Below are positions 23,323 through 32,356 of a DNA stretch of 64,000 nt, piece by piece. Source of the stretch: Methylobacterium hispanicum (GTDB taxonomy: Bacteria > Pseudomonadota > Alphaproteobacteria > Rhizobiales > Beijerinckiaceae); NCBI RefSeq assembly GCF_022179285.1, contig NZ_BPQO01000021.1:1-64000 (forward strand), given 5' to 3'. The stretch's first letter is position 1; each line of letters starts with the position of its first letter. The position numbers and the translations under genes are program-made. The notes below the pieces were generated by a model. It saw only the letters and a list, made by a program, of their open reading frames with translations. It was not told the DNA's origin and ran no database searches.

Positions 23323-24416
23323 GCACGCCGCTGGGCGCGGAGATCGCCGGGCTGATCCGCGAGACCGGTCCGATCGGGATCGACCGCTACATGGCGCTCT
23401 GCCTCGGCCACCCGGTGCACGGCTATTACCGGACCCGCGACCCGCTGGGCGCGCGGGGCGACTTCACCACCGCGCCCGAGATCAGCCAGATGTTCGGCGA
23501 ACTCCTCGGCGTCTGGGTGGCGCTGGTCCGGCGGCGGATGGGGGCGCCGGACGACCTCGTCCTGGTCGAGCTCGGCCCCGGCCGCGGCACGCTCATGGCC
23601 GACGCGCTCCGGGCGCTGCGGGCGGCCGCTCCGGACGCCCGCCTCGCGGTCCACCTCGTCGAGACGAGCCCGGTGCTGCGGGCGGCCCAGGAAGCGCGGC
23701 TCGTCGGCGCCGACGTGACTTGGCACGACGGCATCGACACCCTGCCCCCCGGCCCGGCGATCGTGATCGCCAACGAGTTCCTCGACTGCCTGCCGGCGCG
23801 CCAGTTCGCGCGGACCGGGCGCGGCTGGTGCGAGCGGGTCGTCGGCCTCGTCGAGGGGCGGCTCGCCTTCGGCCTCGCGCCCGATCCGGTGCCCGAGATC
23901 GCCGCGGAGGCGCCCGAAGGCGCCCTGATGACCCTGCCCTCCGCCGCGCTCGGCCTCGTGCGCGCCCTCGGCCGGCGCTTCCGCGCCGCGGGCGGCGCCC
24001 TTCTGGCGATCGATTACGGCCACGTCCGGCCGGGCTTCGGCGACACGTTCCAGGCGCTCGCCGGCCATGCCTTCGCCGACCCGCTGGCGGCGCCGGGCGC
24101 GGCCGACCTCACCGTCCACGTCGATTTCGCCGCGCTCGCCCGCGCCGCCGCGGCCGAGGGCGCCGCGGTGCACGGGCCCGTCACACAGCGCGACTTCCTG
24201 CTGGCGATGGGTCTCGCGGAGCGCGCCGAGCGGCTGAAGGCCCGGGCCGGCGCCGAGCAGGCTCGGGCGATCGAGGCGGCGGCCGCGCGCCTGACCGATC
24301 CGGCCGAGCGCGGCATGGGCGGCCTGTTCAAGGTCCTGGGGGTGGCCGACCCGCGCCTGGGCCCGCTGCCGGCCCTCGCGGCCCCGGAGGCCGGGGCTCC
24401 GGCTCCGGCGGCCTAG
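23319..24416 (+). CDS. MidA/NDUFAF7-family SAM-dependent methyltransferase
   Basis: The product is 365 residues. The start is the GTG that overlaps the lgt stop. Family features are GPIGIDRYMALCLGHPVHGY, RGDFTTAPEISQMFGELLG, the SAM-binding loop VELGPGRGTLM and IVIANEFLDCLPARQF, and a C-terminal GGLFKVLGV. In mitochondria the relative NDUFAF7 methylates an arginine of complex I subunit NDUFS2; the bacterial role is likely similar but unproven. Position after lgt and before pgeF is common in Rhizobiales. Confidence 0.9.
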   Translation: MSTPLGAEIAGLIRETGPIGIDRYMALCLGHPVHGYYRTRDPLGARGDFTTAPEISQMFGELLGVWVALVRRRMGAPDDLVLVELGPGRGTLMADALRALRAAAPDARLAVHLVETSPVLRAAQEARLVGADVTWHDGIDTLPPGPAIVIANEFLDCLPARQFARTGRGWCERVVGLVEGRLAFGLAPDPVPEIAAEAPEGALMTLPSAALGLVRALGRRFRAAGGALLAIDYGHVRPGFGDTFQALAGHAFADPLAAPGAADLTVHVDFAALARAAAAEGAAVHGPVTQRDFLLAMGLAERAERLKARAGAEQARAIEAAAARLTDPAERGMGGLFKVLGVADPRLGPLPALAAPEAGAPAPAA

Positions 24417-24613
24417 CCGGCCAGTGAGCCGAAGGCCTCCGCGGTGGCCGGCGCCACCCGCTGGGCTCGCGGTCCGGCCGTGCCCGGGCCGCTCCCGCCC
24501 TGCGGCGGCGCGGCGCGGGGCGCCTTGGCCGGCCCGGGCGACGGCACGGCTCTCACCTCGGTGTCCGGCAGCGGCGGCCAGATCGGGCGGTCGGGCTTGA
24601 TCCTCTGAGACAT
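24413..24613 (-). CDS. Small proline-rich protein, unknown
   Basis: The product is 66 residues, rich in proline, alanine and glycine, without hydrophobic segments. A very strong ribosome site (GGAGGAGG) 7 bases before the ATG supports translation. The stop lies 4 bases inside the methyltransferase 3' end on the opposite strand. No family is recognised; it may be disordered. Confidence 0.5.
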   Translation of the reverse strand: MSQRIKPDRPIWPPLPDTEVRAVPSPGPAKAPRAAPPQGGSGPGTAGPRAQRVAPATAEAFGSLAG

Positions 24614-24777
24614 CGTCCACCTCCTCCGAAGTCGGACCCCGGCGGTCCGGCCGCAGCGAAATGCGGCTCCGGCCTCGCGGTTCCTGCGCGATCAACCGTC
24701 GTCTCGGGCTTCCGGTTCGGCTATCGAGGCGGTCTGCCGGCGCCGAGGCGCCTCATACGTTGCCGGGACACTCGCCC

Positions 24778-25542
24778 ATGGTCATCGAAGCGCCGGAACT
24801 GAGCGGGCACGCCGCCATCCGCCACGCCTTCTTCACCCGGCAGGGCGGCGTCTCGGAGGGGATCTACGCCTCGCTCAACGGCGGGACCGGATCGAGCGAC
24901 GTGCCGGAGCGCGTGTCCGAGAACCGGGCCCGGATGTGCGCGCAGCTCGGGCTTCCCGACGACCGCCTCGTCGGCCTCTATCAGGTGCACTCCGCTGCGG
25001 TGGTCACCGTCGAGGCGCCCTTCGCCGAGCGCCCGCGCGCCGACGCGATGGTGACGCGGGTGCCGGGCCTCGCGCTCGGCATCGCCACCGCCGATTGCGG
25101 CCCGATCCTGTTCGCGGATCCCGAGAACGGCGTGGTGGGCGCGGCGCATGCGGGCTGGAAGGGCGCGCTCACGGGCATCGTCGGCGCCACGGTCGCGGCG
25201 ATGGAGCGGCTCGGGGCCGAGCGCCGGAGCATCGTCGCGGTGCTGGGGCCGACGATCGAGCAGCCGAGCTACGAGGTGGGGCCCGATTTCGTCGCCCGCT
25301 TCACCGCCGAGGCGCCCGGCATGGAGCGCTTCCTCGGGCCGGCCGAGCGGCCCGGACACGCCCGGTTCGACCTGCCGGGCTTTATCCTGGCCCGCCTCGC
25401 GGAGGCGGGGATCGGGGAGGCCGCGGCCCTGCGCCTCTGCACCTACGCGGACCCGGACCGCTTCTACAGCTTCCGCCGCACCACCCACCGGGGTGAGCCC
25501 GATTACGGGCGGTTGATCTCGGCGATCGCGCTGCTGCCCTGA
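24778..25542 (+). CDS. pgeF: Purine nucleoside phosphorylase / multicopper-like polyphenol oxidoreductase (YfiH)
   Basis: The product is 254 residues. The family pattern is intact: RHAFFTRQGGVSEG, SLNGGTGSSD, YQVHSA, ATADCGPIL, GAAHAGWKGAL, LGPTIEQPSYEVG and the C-terminal YSFRRTTHRGEPDYGR. The zinc-site histidines and cysteine (H of QVHSA, C of ADCGP, H of AAHAGW) are present. YfiH enzymes act on purine nucleosides and the E. coli relative also edits peptidoglycan precursors. The start at 24778 matches the family N-terminus; longer frames upstream do not. Confidence 0.93.
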   Translation: MVIEAPELSGHAAIRHAFFTRQGGVSEGIYASLNGGTGSSDVPERVSENRARMCAQLGLPDDRLVGLYQVHSAAVVTVEAPFAERPRADAMVTRVPGLALGIATADCGPILFADPENGVVGAAHAGWKGALTGIVGATVAAMERLGAERRSIVAVLGPTIEQPSYEVGPDFVARFTAEAPGMERFLGPAERPGHARFDLPGFILARLAEAGIGEAAALRLCTYADPDRFYSFRRTTHRGEPDYGRLISAIALLP

Positions 25543-25631
25543 AGCGCCGCCGCGACCGGCCGAAACCGCGCCCGGACGCCTGCGACACTTTGTCAAACTG
25601 GTCGCCGAAAAAAAACGTGTCGGCAACGGAA

Positions 25632-25665
25632 CCTTGACCATTGGCGGCGTGTTTTACGGTCAAGG
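25632..25665. promoter_or_regulatory. Inverted repeat CCTTGACC-N18-GGTCAAGG upstream of the porin-like gene
   Basis: Two perfect 8-base arms are separated by 18 bases, about 160 bases before the start of the outer membrane protein gene. A TTGACC within the left arm could double as a -35 box. The region between the two genes (25543-25822) also has an A8 tract at about 25608. It may be a regulator binding site. Confidence 0.45.
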
Positions 25666-25822
25666 TATCCTCAGGGAACAACGGCAGCGCGCCACAAGGG
25701 GCCGTCACGGACGGTCGGTGCGCGGCACGGCATCAAGCCAACCCGAAGGAGGCCTGAACGATCGAGGCCCAGTGCCGACCTGTCGCGAGCGCGCGGCGGC
25801 ACGCGTCGAGTGTGAGGACCAG

Positions 25823-26728
25823 ATGATGAAGACCCTGCTCAAGAGCGCCACCGCGCTCGTTGCCGTCACCGCCGCCGGCTCGGCCTTCGCCGCCGACCTT
25901 CCGCGTCGCGCCGCTCCGCCGCCGGTCTTCACGCCGGTGCCGGTCTTCACTTGGACGGGCTTCTACGCCGGTTTCAACGCCGGCTACGGCTTCGGCACCG
26001 GTAACGACCGCGCGCCCACCGTCGTCGCCGTCTCGCCGGGCACCCGCCTCTTCGCCGCCGGCAACACCTTCACCTCGGGCGTTCTCGCCTTCGGCGGTGA
26101 GCGGTCCTCCGACGGCTTCGTCGGCGGTGGCCAGATCGGCTACAACTACCAGTTCACCCCGGGCTCGGGCATCGTGATCGGCGTCGAGGCCGACGCGCAG
26201 TACGCCGATTTCGGCCGCAACCGGAACCGCTTCGCCTTCGCCGCGCCCGCCGGCAGCACCCTGGTGCCCGGCTCGCTCGTCTACAACCCGAACGGCCTCT
26301 CGAGCCTCGACTACTTCGGCACCGTGCGCGGCCGCCTCGGCTACGCCTTCGACCGCACCCTCGTGTACGCCACCGGCGGCTTCGCCTACGGCTCGGGCGG
26401 CGGCCGTGACTTCGGCCTGCCGAACTCCAGCCGCGACGACTTCCAGACCGGCTGGACCGTGGGCGGCGGCATCGAGTACGCCCTGCCCACCGACTCCTTC
26501 CTGAACTTCTTCCGCTCCTCGGCCGTGACGCTGAAGGTGGAAGGTCTCTACGTGAACCTCGACCAGGGCAACCGCAACAACGGCGCCTTCGCCACCAACT
26601 TCGCCGGGCAGACCTACGTCGCCGGCGGCCCGAACACCCTTCTGGTCTCGGGTCTGGCCAATGCCCGCCGCGACACCGAGTTCGCCGTCGTCCGCGCCGG
26701 CGTGAACTACAAGTTCGGCTCGTACTGA
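25823..26728 (+). CDS. Omp25/Omp31-type outer membrane beta-barrel protein
   Basis: The product is 301 residues with a signal peptide (MMKTLLKSATALVAVTAAGS, cleavage after FA-A near residue 24). The mature N-terminus ADLPRRAAPPPVFTPVPVFT followed by WTGFYAGFNAGYGFG is typical of the Rhizobiales Omp25/Omp31 family. Further strands include GGGQIGYNYQF, FGTVRGRLGYAF, VYATGGFAYG and the C-terminal FAVVRAGVNYKFGSY ending in an aromatic residue as barrel proteins need. A GAGGA ribosome site precedes the ATG. It is likely abundant in the outer membrane. Confidence 0.92.
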   Translation: MMKTLLKSATALVAVTAAGSAFAADLPRRAAPPPVFTPVPVFTWTGFYAGFNAGYGFGTGNDRAPTVVAVSPGTRLFAAGNTFTSGVLAFGGERSSDGFVGGGQIGYNYQFTPGSGIVIGVEADAQYADFGRNRNRFAFAAPAGSTLVPGSLVYNPNGLSSLDYFGTVRGRLGYAFDRTLVYATGGFAYGSGGGRDFGLPNSSRDDFQTGWTVGGGIEYALPTDSFLNFFRSSAVTLKVEGLYVNLDQGNRNNGAFATNFAGQTYVAGGPNTLLVSGLANARRDTEFAVVRAGVNYKFGSY

Positions 26729-26739
26729 GATCGAGGCCC

Positions 26740-26767
26740 AGGACGCCGGTCTCGCGACCGGCGTCCT
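26740..26767 (+). other. 12-bp GC-rich hairpin after the porin-like gene
   Basis: AGGACGCCGGTC and GACCGGCGTCCT pair perfectly around TCGC directly after the stop. It lacks a T run, so it is more likely a 3' mRNA stabilising structure than a terminator by itself. Confidence 0.6.
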
Positions 26768-26777
26768 GACACGCTCG

Positions 26778-26803
26778 AAAGCCCGGCCCCAGGCCGGGCT
26801 TTT
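26778..26803 (+). terminator. Intrinsic terminator of the porin-like gene
   Basis: AAAGCCCGGCC and GGCCGGGCTTT pair around CCA, followed by T residues and TTTTC. Confidence 0.85.
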
Positions 26804-26962
26804 CTCGTTCCTGCCTTCGGCTTTAATCCCGAAAATCTTACTCGTCTGAACGGCGAAGTTTTCGCGACCGCCCCTGACAAAGGCTTGGGCTCCTCCCCAT
26901 CTGCGCTGGCGTCCGCGCGGCCCGTGAACGCCCGCGGGTCGTGACTCGAGGAGGACGACTCC

Positions 26963-27670
26963 ATGAACAGCGAAGAACGCGACGTCATCAACGGCATCTT
27001 CCAGCGCCTGGAGCAGGCCGCGAGCCAACCCCGCGACGCGGATGCCGAGCGCTTCATCGCCGACAAGCTCCGCCAGCAGCCCTACGCGCCCTACGCGATG
27101 GCCCAGCTGATCTACGTGCAGGAGGAGGCGATCAAGAGCCTCAACCAGCAGCTCGAGGAGGCGCGCCGCCAGCAGGCGCAGCCGCAGGGCTCCGGCGGCG
27201 GCGGTTTCCTGTCGAGCATCTTCGGCGGCGGCCAGCGCCAGGAGCCGCCGCGCCCGCAGGGCGGCAACTGGGGCGGCCAGCCCGGCTACGGCCAGCAGCC
27301 CGGCTACCCGCCGCAGGGTCCGCAGGGCTATCCGCAGCAGGGCGGCTACCCGCAGCAGGGCGGCCCGTGGGGCGGCCAGCCGCAGCAGGCGGCGCGCGGC
27401 GGCGGCTTCATGGCCACCGCCCTGCCGATGGCGGCGGGCGCGGCGGGCGGCATGCTGCTCGGCAGCGCCCTCTCCAACGCCTTCGCGGGCGGCCACTCGC
27501 AACTCGGCAGCGCCGCGGCGGCGGGCCTCGGTGGCGGCACGCAGGATCTCTCCGCCAACACGCAGGATTTCGGCGCCCCGCTCGGCGGCGGCTACGATGA
27601 CGGCGGCGCGGGCGGCGGCGACGACTTCGCCGGCGACATGGACGGCGGCGACGACAGCGACTGGGCCTGA
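26963..27670 (+). CDS. DUF2076 domain protein
   Basis: The product is 235 residues. Residues 1-70 are the conserved DUF2076 helical start (NSEERDVINGIFQRLEQAAS, APYAMAQLIYVQEEAIKSL). A glutamine/glycine/proline-rich linker of PQGGYPQQGG-type repeats follows (about 95-145), then a glycine/alanine hydrophobic segment (FMATALPMAAGAAGGMLLGS) and an acidic, aspartate-rich C-terminus. The family is annotated as periplasmic ligand-binding or sensor protein; no signal peptide is visible here, and the role is unknown. Confidence 0.85.
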   Translation: MNSEERDVINGIFQRLEQAASQPRDADAERFIADKLRQQPYAPYAMAQLIYVQEEAIKSLNQQLEEARRQQAQPQGSGGGGFLSSIFGGGQRQEPPRPQGGNWGGQPGYGQQPGYPPQGPQGYPQQGGYPQQGGPWGGQPQQAARGGGFMATALPMAAGAAGGMLLGSALSNAFAGGHSQLGSAAAAGLGGGTQDLSANTQDFGAPLGGGYDDGGAGGGDDFAGDMDGGDDSDWA

Positions 27671-27718
27671 GGCTCGACAGGCCGGCGCCCTCCGGGGCGC
27701 CGGCCGATCACATCCCGA

Positions 27719-28600
27719 TCACAGCACCTCGACGCGGGTGCCGACCGGCACGCGCTCGTAGAGATCGACCACGTCCGCGTTCATCATGCGGATGCAGCCC
27801 GAGGAGACCGACTGGCCGATCGTGTGCGGCTCGTTGGTGCCGTGGATGCGGTAGAGCGACGAGCCGAGATAGAGCGCGCGCGCGCCCAGTGGGTTCTCCG
27901 GCCCGCCCGCCATGTGGCGCGGCAGGTCGGGGCGCCGGGCCAGCATCTCCTTCGGCGGCGTCCAGTCCGGCCACTCGGCCTTGCGGCTGACCGTCTTCAA
28001 TCCCGCCCAGGCGAAGCCCGGCCGCCCGACCCCGATGCCGTAGCGCAGCGCCCGGCCGCCCGGCTGGACGAGGTAGAGATACTTGTTGGGCGTATCGACC
28101 ACGATGGTGCCCGGCCGCTGGGGCCCCGGAAAGGCCACCTCCTGGCGCTGAAAGCGCGGATCGAGGCCGCGCCCGATCCGCTCCTCCTCGCGGGGCGCCC
28201 CTTGCGGGGGGGACGACGCCATGGGGTCGGCGGCACCCGGATAGGGCCACGCCTCGGCCCGCGGCGCGGTCGGCGCCTGCGGCAGCGCCGCGTGGCGCTC
28301 CGGCTGCCAAGCCCGGCCCGGGGCCGACGCGCCGTAGGCGGCGCTCGGGTAGGCCGCGGCGCTCGGATGAGCGCTCGGATAGACGCGCGCGCGCGGATCG
28401 GCGTAGGGCGCCGGGGCGCCTCCGCCGGGCACGCTGCCCGTCATCAGGTACTCGATCAGGCCGCCCCCGTAGGCGCCCGGCTCCGCGTACCGGGGCTGCT
28501 GCGCCGCGTACCGTCCGCTCTGCGCCGCCGCCGGCGCGATCCCCGCCGCGGCGAGCGCCACCGCGCACAATCCCCACCGCACACGCCCAGCCATCGTCAA
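27719..28600 (-). CDS. L,D-transpeptidase (YkuD family), copy 1
   Basis: The product is 293 residues with a signal peptide (MTMAGRVRWGLCAVALAAAG, cut after AAA). A low-complexity Y/P/A-rich region (30-145) precedes the YkuD catalytic domain, which begins near GTIVVDTPNKYLYLV. The active-site motif HGTNEPHTIGQSVSSGCIR supplies the catalytic cysteine, histidine and arginine. It makes 3-3 cross-links or attaches proteins to peptidoglycan in the periplasm. It is a homologue of the enzyme at 42508, with a much longer linker. Confidence 0.93.
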   Translation of the reverse strand: MTMAGRVRWGLCAVALAAAGIAPAAAQSGRYAAQQPRYAEPGAYGGGLIEYLMTGSVPGGGAPAPYADPRARVYPSAHPSAAAYPSAAYGASAPGRAWQPERHAALPQAPTAPRAEAWPYPGAADPMASSPPQGAPREEERIGRGLDPRFQRQEVAFPGPQRPGTIVVDTPNKYLYLVQPGGRALRYGIGVGRPGFAWAGLKTVSRKAEWPDWTPPKEMLARRPDLPRHMAGGPENPLGARALYLGSSLYRIHGTNEPHTIGQSVSSGCIRMMNADVVDLYERVPVGTRVEVL

Positions 28601-28847
28601 CGCCCCGCGCCCGAAGGGCCGTAAGGTCGGCCCGATCGACCCCGAGGATCCGGCCGCGCATCGGCGAATCCGGTGAAGGAAGATGGTGAATCGCCCCCCG
28701 CTCCGCCGATCTCCCCGGGCGCGCCGGAATCAGCGTGAACCGCCCCTTAAGGATCGGAAGCGCCGGTTCGCGGTGACGGTCCGGAAACCGTTTGAAAACT
28801 CCTCCGGGCTAGTCTTCGCGGACCGTGCAGAAGGCCGACCCGCCGCG

Positions 28848-29567
28848 ATGATCCAGAAGCGCTACCGCATCGAAGAGAGTTTCGGCATCGCCTCGGTGCA
28901 GGCCCCCGCCGCCGCCGAGGCGGCGCCCGCCGACAAGGCCCGGCTCGACGAGATCCTGGGCGCGATCCAGGACCTGCGCCGCATCACGCAGGCGAGCGCC
29001 GGCGAGACGGTCGATGCCTGCCGGCGGGAACTCGCCGAGGCCTTCGCCATGCGCTCCGAACTCGACGTGATGAAGGACGCGATCGCGCGGACGAAGTCCG
29101 AGATCGCGGCCCTGCACCGCTCCGAGAACACCGGCAAGGGCATGCGCCGCGCCGCCGACGAGCTCGACGCGGTGGTGGAATCGACCGAGAGCGCGACCTC
29201 GACCCTGCTCACCGTGATGGAGGAGATCGAGCAGAACGCCAACATGCTGCGGGCGGGCAACCTCGGCAAGTCGGCCCAGGAGAACGTCGATGCGATCCTG
29301 GAGCGGGTCGTGGTCGCCTACGAGGCCTGCAACTTTCAGGATCTGACCGGCCAGCGCATCAGCAAGATCGTCGGCGTGATGAAGTTCGTCGAGGACCATC
29401 TCGACCGGGTCCTCGCGGCCTGGAGCAGCCTGGAGAGTTTTCGCGACATCCTCGGCCCGGTCGATGCCGCGGATCCGGACGACGAGTCGGCGCTCCTCAA
29501 CGGGCCGAAGCTCGACGAGGATCCGGGCCACGTCGATCAGACCGACATCGACGCGCTGTTCGACTGA
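28848..29567 (+). CDS. cheZ: CheZ-type chemotaxis protein phosphatase
   Basis: The product is 239 residues and nearly all helical, as CheZ is. The segment VVAYEACNFQDLTGQRISKI is the CheZ signature; its glutamine in QDLTGQ corresponds to the catalytic residue that activates water for CheY-P dephosphorylation. The C-terminus QTDIDALFD matches the helix that tethers CheY-P. The start at 28848 gives the family's N-terminus; upstream frame sequence is arginine-rich and improbable. CheZ is less widespread in alphaproteobacteria. No other chemotaxis gene is in the window. Confidence 0.85.
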   Translation: MIQKRYRIEESFGIASVQAPAAAEAAPADKARLDEILGAIQDLRRITQASAGETVDACRRELAEAFAMRSELDVMKDAIARTKSEIAALHRSENTGKGMRRAADELDAVVESTESATSTLLTVMEEIEQNANMLRAGNLGKSAQENVDAILERVVVAYEACNFQDLTGQRISKIVGVMKFVEDHLDRVLAAWSSLESFRDILGPVDAADPDDESALLNGPKLDEDPGHVDQTDIDALFD

Positions 29568-29612
29568 GGCGGCCCCCTTTCGCGGGGTTTCCGGGGCGCT
29601 TAGATCAGCCGC

Positions 29613-31667
29613 ATGAGCCGGCGCGCCCCGTCAGACCTTCCGCCCGACCGCTTCGACGACGGTTCCGAGGACGCCCGCGACGACGAGGCCCCGGACCTCC
29701 TGCCCGAGGACGGCCAGGAGATCGACTTCGATTTCGAGCCGGGCGCCGTCCAGGCCGGCACCGAGGTGATCCGGCGCTTCTGGACGACGCTGCCGAGCTC
29801 GCCCGGCGTCTACCGGATGTTCGACCAGAAGGGCGACGTCCTCTACGTCGGCAAGGCCAAGAACCTGAAGGCGCGGGTGGGCTCCTACGCCCGGGGCCAG
29901 GCGCACTCGAATCGCATCGCCCGGATGATCTCGCAGACGGCGGCGATGGAGTTCGTCACCACCGCGACCGAGACCGAGGCGCTCCTGCTCGAGGCCAACC
30001 TCATCAAGCAGTTGAAGCCCCGCTTCAACGTGCTGATGCGGGACGACAAGTCCTTCCCCTACATCCTCGTCACCGACGACGGACCGGCGCCGCAGATCGT
30101 GAAGCACCGCGGCGCGCGGCGGCGCAAGGGCAGCTATTACGGGCCCTTCGCCAGCGTCTGGGCGGTGAACCGCACGGTCAACGCCCTGCAGCGCGCCTTC
30201 CTGCTGCGCACCTGCACGGACAGCTACTACGAGAACCGCACCCGGCCCTGCCTGCTGTTCCAGATCAAGCGCTGCTCCGGCCCCTGCACGGGCGAGATCG
30301 GCGAGGCCGAGTATCGCGGCATGGCGGAGGCGGCCAAGCACTTCCTCGACGGCAAGTCGAACGCCGTGAAGGACCGCATGCGCGCCGAGATGCAGGAGGC
30401 CTCCGACGCGATGGAGTTCGAGCGCGCGGCCCGCTTCCGCGATCGCATCGCCGCGCTCTCCGCCATCCAGGGCGTGCAGGGGGTGAACACGCAGGGGGTC
30501 GAGGAGGCCGACGTCTTCGCACTCGACGAGCAGGCGGGCCAGTTCTGCATCGAGGTGTTCTTCTTCCGCAACTTCCAGAACTGGGGCAACCGCGCCTACT
30601 TCCCGAAGGCCGACCGCTCCATGACGCCGGAGGAGGTGCTGGGCTCCTTCATCGGCCAGTTCTACGACGACAAGCCGGCGCCCCGCACCGTGCTGACGAG
30701 CCACGCGGTCGAGGATGCGGAGCTCGTCGCCGCCGCCCTGTCGAGCCGCGTCGAGCACCGGGTCGAGATCCACTGGCCGCGCCGCGGCGAGCGCAAGAAC
30801 CTCGTCGACTACGCCCAGAGGAACGCCCGGGAGGCGCTGGCGCGGCGGCTGGCCGACACCGCCTCGCAGGGCAAGCTGCTCGCCGCTCTCGGCCAAGCCT
30901 TCGGGCTGGAGCGGGCGCCGCGCCGGATCGAGGTCTACGACAACTCGCACATCTCGGGCACGAACGCGGTCGGCGGCATGGTCGTGGCGGGCCCGACCGG
31001 CTTCATGAAGACGCATTACCGCACCTTCAACATCCGCTCCGAGGAGCTGACCCCGGGCGACGATTACGGGATGATGCGCGAGGTGCTGCAGCGCCGCTTC
31101 AAGCGGCTGGTGAAGGAGGCGCCCCGCACCGCGGGCGAGGCCGCGGCCTCGGCGCTGGAGGGCGGCACGCCCGAGCCCGTGCCGGAGCCCCAGGCGGATT
31201 CCGACGTCTTCCCGGCCTGGCCCGACCTCGTGCTGATCGACGGCGGCAAGGGCCAGCTCGACGCGGCCCGCACCGCGCTCGAGGAGGTCGGTGTCACCGA
31301 CGTGCCGCTCGTCGGCGTCGCCAAGGGCCGCGACCGGGACGCGGGGCGCGAGACCTTCATCGTGCCGGGCCGGCCGCCGTTTCGCCTGCCGCCGCGCGAC
31401 CCGACGCTCTATTTCGTGCAGCGCCTGCGCGACGAGGCGCACCGCTTCGCCATCGGCTCGCACCGGGCCAAGCGCAAGCGCGAGATGGTGAAGAACCCTC
31501 TCGACGAGATCGCCGGCATCGGCCCCACTCGCAAGCGCGCGCTCCTGCACCATTTCGGCACCGTGAAGGCGATCCAGCGCGCCGCGCTGGAGGACCTCGC
31601 CAAGACGCCCGGCGTGAACGCCGCGACGGCGCGCGCCGTCTACGATTTCTTCCATGCGGGCTCTTGA
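29613..31667 (+). CDS. uvrC: Excinuclease ABC subunit C
   Basis: The product is 684 residues. An acidic lead-in (1-45) typical of this group precedes the GIY-YIG nuclease domain (PSSPGVYRMFDQKGDVLYVG, 61-80), a Cys-containing linker (RPCLLFQIKRCSGPC), a UVR motif (about 250-285), the RNase H-like C-terminal nuclease (IEVYDNSHISGTNAVGGM, LVLIDGGKGQL) and a helix-hairpin-helix pair (GIGPTRKRALLHHFG and PGVNAATARAV). It makes both incisions in nucleotide excision repair with UvrA and UvrB. Confidence 0.97.
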   Translation: MSRRAPSDLPPDRFDDGSEDARDDEAPDLLPEDGQEIDFDFEPGAVQAGTEVIRRFWTTLPSSPGVYRMFDQKGDVLYVGKAKNLKARVGSYARGQAHSNRIARMISQTAAMEFVTTATETEALLLEANLIKQLKPRFNVLMRDDKSFPYILVTDDGPAPQIVKHRGARRRKGSYYGPFASVWAVNRTVNALQRAFLLRTCTDSYYENRTRPCLLFQIKRCSGPCTGEIGEAEYRGMAEAAKHFLDGKSNAVKDRMRAEMQEASDAMEFERAARFRDRIAALSAIQGVQGVNTQGVEEADVFALDEQAGQFCIEVFFFRNFQNWGNRAYFPKADRSMTPEEVLGSFIGQFYDDKPAPRTVLTSHAVEDAELVAAALSSRVEHRVEIHWPRRGERKNLVDYAQRNAREALARRLADTASQGKLLAALGQAFGLERAPRRIEVYDNSHISGTNAVGGMVVAGPTGFMKTHYRTFNIRSEELTPGDDYGMMREVLQRRFKRLVKEAPRTAGEAAASALEGGTPEPVPEPQADSDVFPAWPDLVLIDGGKGQLDAARTALEEVGVTDVPLVGVAKGRDRDAGRETFIVPGRPPFRLPPRDPTLYFVQRLRDEAHRFAIGSHRAKRKREMVKNPLDEIAGIGPTRKRALLHHFGTVKAIQRAALEDLAKTPGVNAATARAVYDFFHAGS

Positions 31668-31682
31668 GGCGCGCGCGAGGGG

Positions 31683-32327
31683 ATGGATCCGTTGACGCCC
31701 GAGGGAAGCCGTGATTTCACCGCGCCGATGAACGCCGTCCTCCCCCGACGCCGGTCGCAGGCCTGGACGCTCGCGAACTGCCTCACCTACGGACGCCTCG
31801 TCGCCGTGCCCGTGATGGTCGGGCTCTTGTTCTGGCCCGACTCGATCACCGCCCGCTTCACCGCGCTCGGGATCTTCGCCGCCGCCGCGATCACCGACTA
31901 TCTCGACGGCTACGTTGCCCGCACCTACGGGCAATCCTCGGCGCTCGGGCGCATGCTCGACCCGATCGCCGACAAGCTCCTGGTGGCCGCCTGCCTGCTG
32001 ATGCTGGTGGCCGACCGCACCATCGCGGGCCCCTCGACCTGGGCCGCCATCGTGATCCTGTGCCGCGAGGTGCTGGTCTCGGGCCTGCGCGAGTACCTCG
32101 CCGAGCTGAAGGTCGGCCTGCCGGTGAGCCGGGTGGCCAAGTGGAAGACCACCGTGCAGCTCCTGGCGCTCGGCTTCCTCGTGGCGGGCCCCGCGGGCGA
32201 GACCGTGCTGCCGGGCACCGGGCAGATCGGCACCGTGCTGCTCTGGCTCGCCGCCGCCCTCACGCTCTGGACCGGGTGGGACTACATGAGGGCCGGCGTG
32301 AAGCACGCCATCGACGACCCGCGCTGA
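31683..32327 (+). CDS. pgsA: CDP-diacylglycerol-glycerol-3-phosphate phosphatidyltransferase
   Basis: The product is 214 residues. The CDP-alcohol phosphotransferase motif is complete: DYLDGYVAR followed by GRMLDPIADK. Five to six membrane segments are visible. It makes phosphatidylglycerol phosphate in the inner membrane. An ATG at 31728 would give a more usual family start, but only the ATG at 31683 has a purine-rich ribosome site (GAGGGG), so the longer form is chosen. It follows uvrC by 15 bases and precedes moaD by 29, a common Rhizobiales operon. Confidence 0.94.
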   Translation: MDPLTPEGSRDFTAPMNAVLPRRRSQAWTLANCLTYGRLVAVPVMVGLLFWPDSITARFTALGIFAAAAITDYLDGYVARTYGQSSALGRMLDPIADKLLVAACLLMLVADRTIAGPSTWAAIVILCREVLVSGLREYLAELKVGLPVSRVAKWKTTVQLLALGFLVAGPAGETVLPGTGQIGTVLLWLAAALTLWTGWDYMRAGVKHAIDDPR

Positions 32328-32356
32328 GCGGGCCGGGCCGCAGGAGTTCGCCAGCG

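Noticed and set aside
26740..26767. Intrinsic terminator call for the first hairpin after the porin-like gene
   Set aside because: No T run follows; the next hairpin has one and is called instead.
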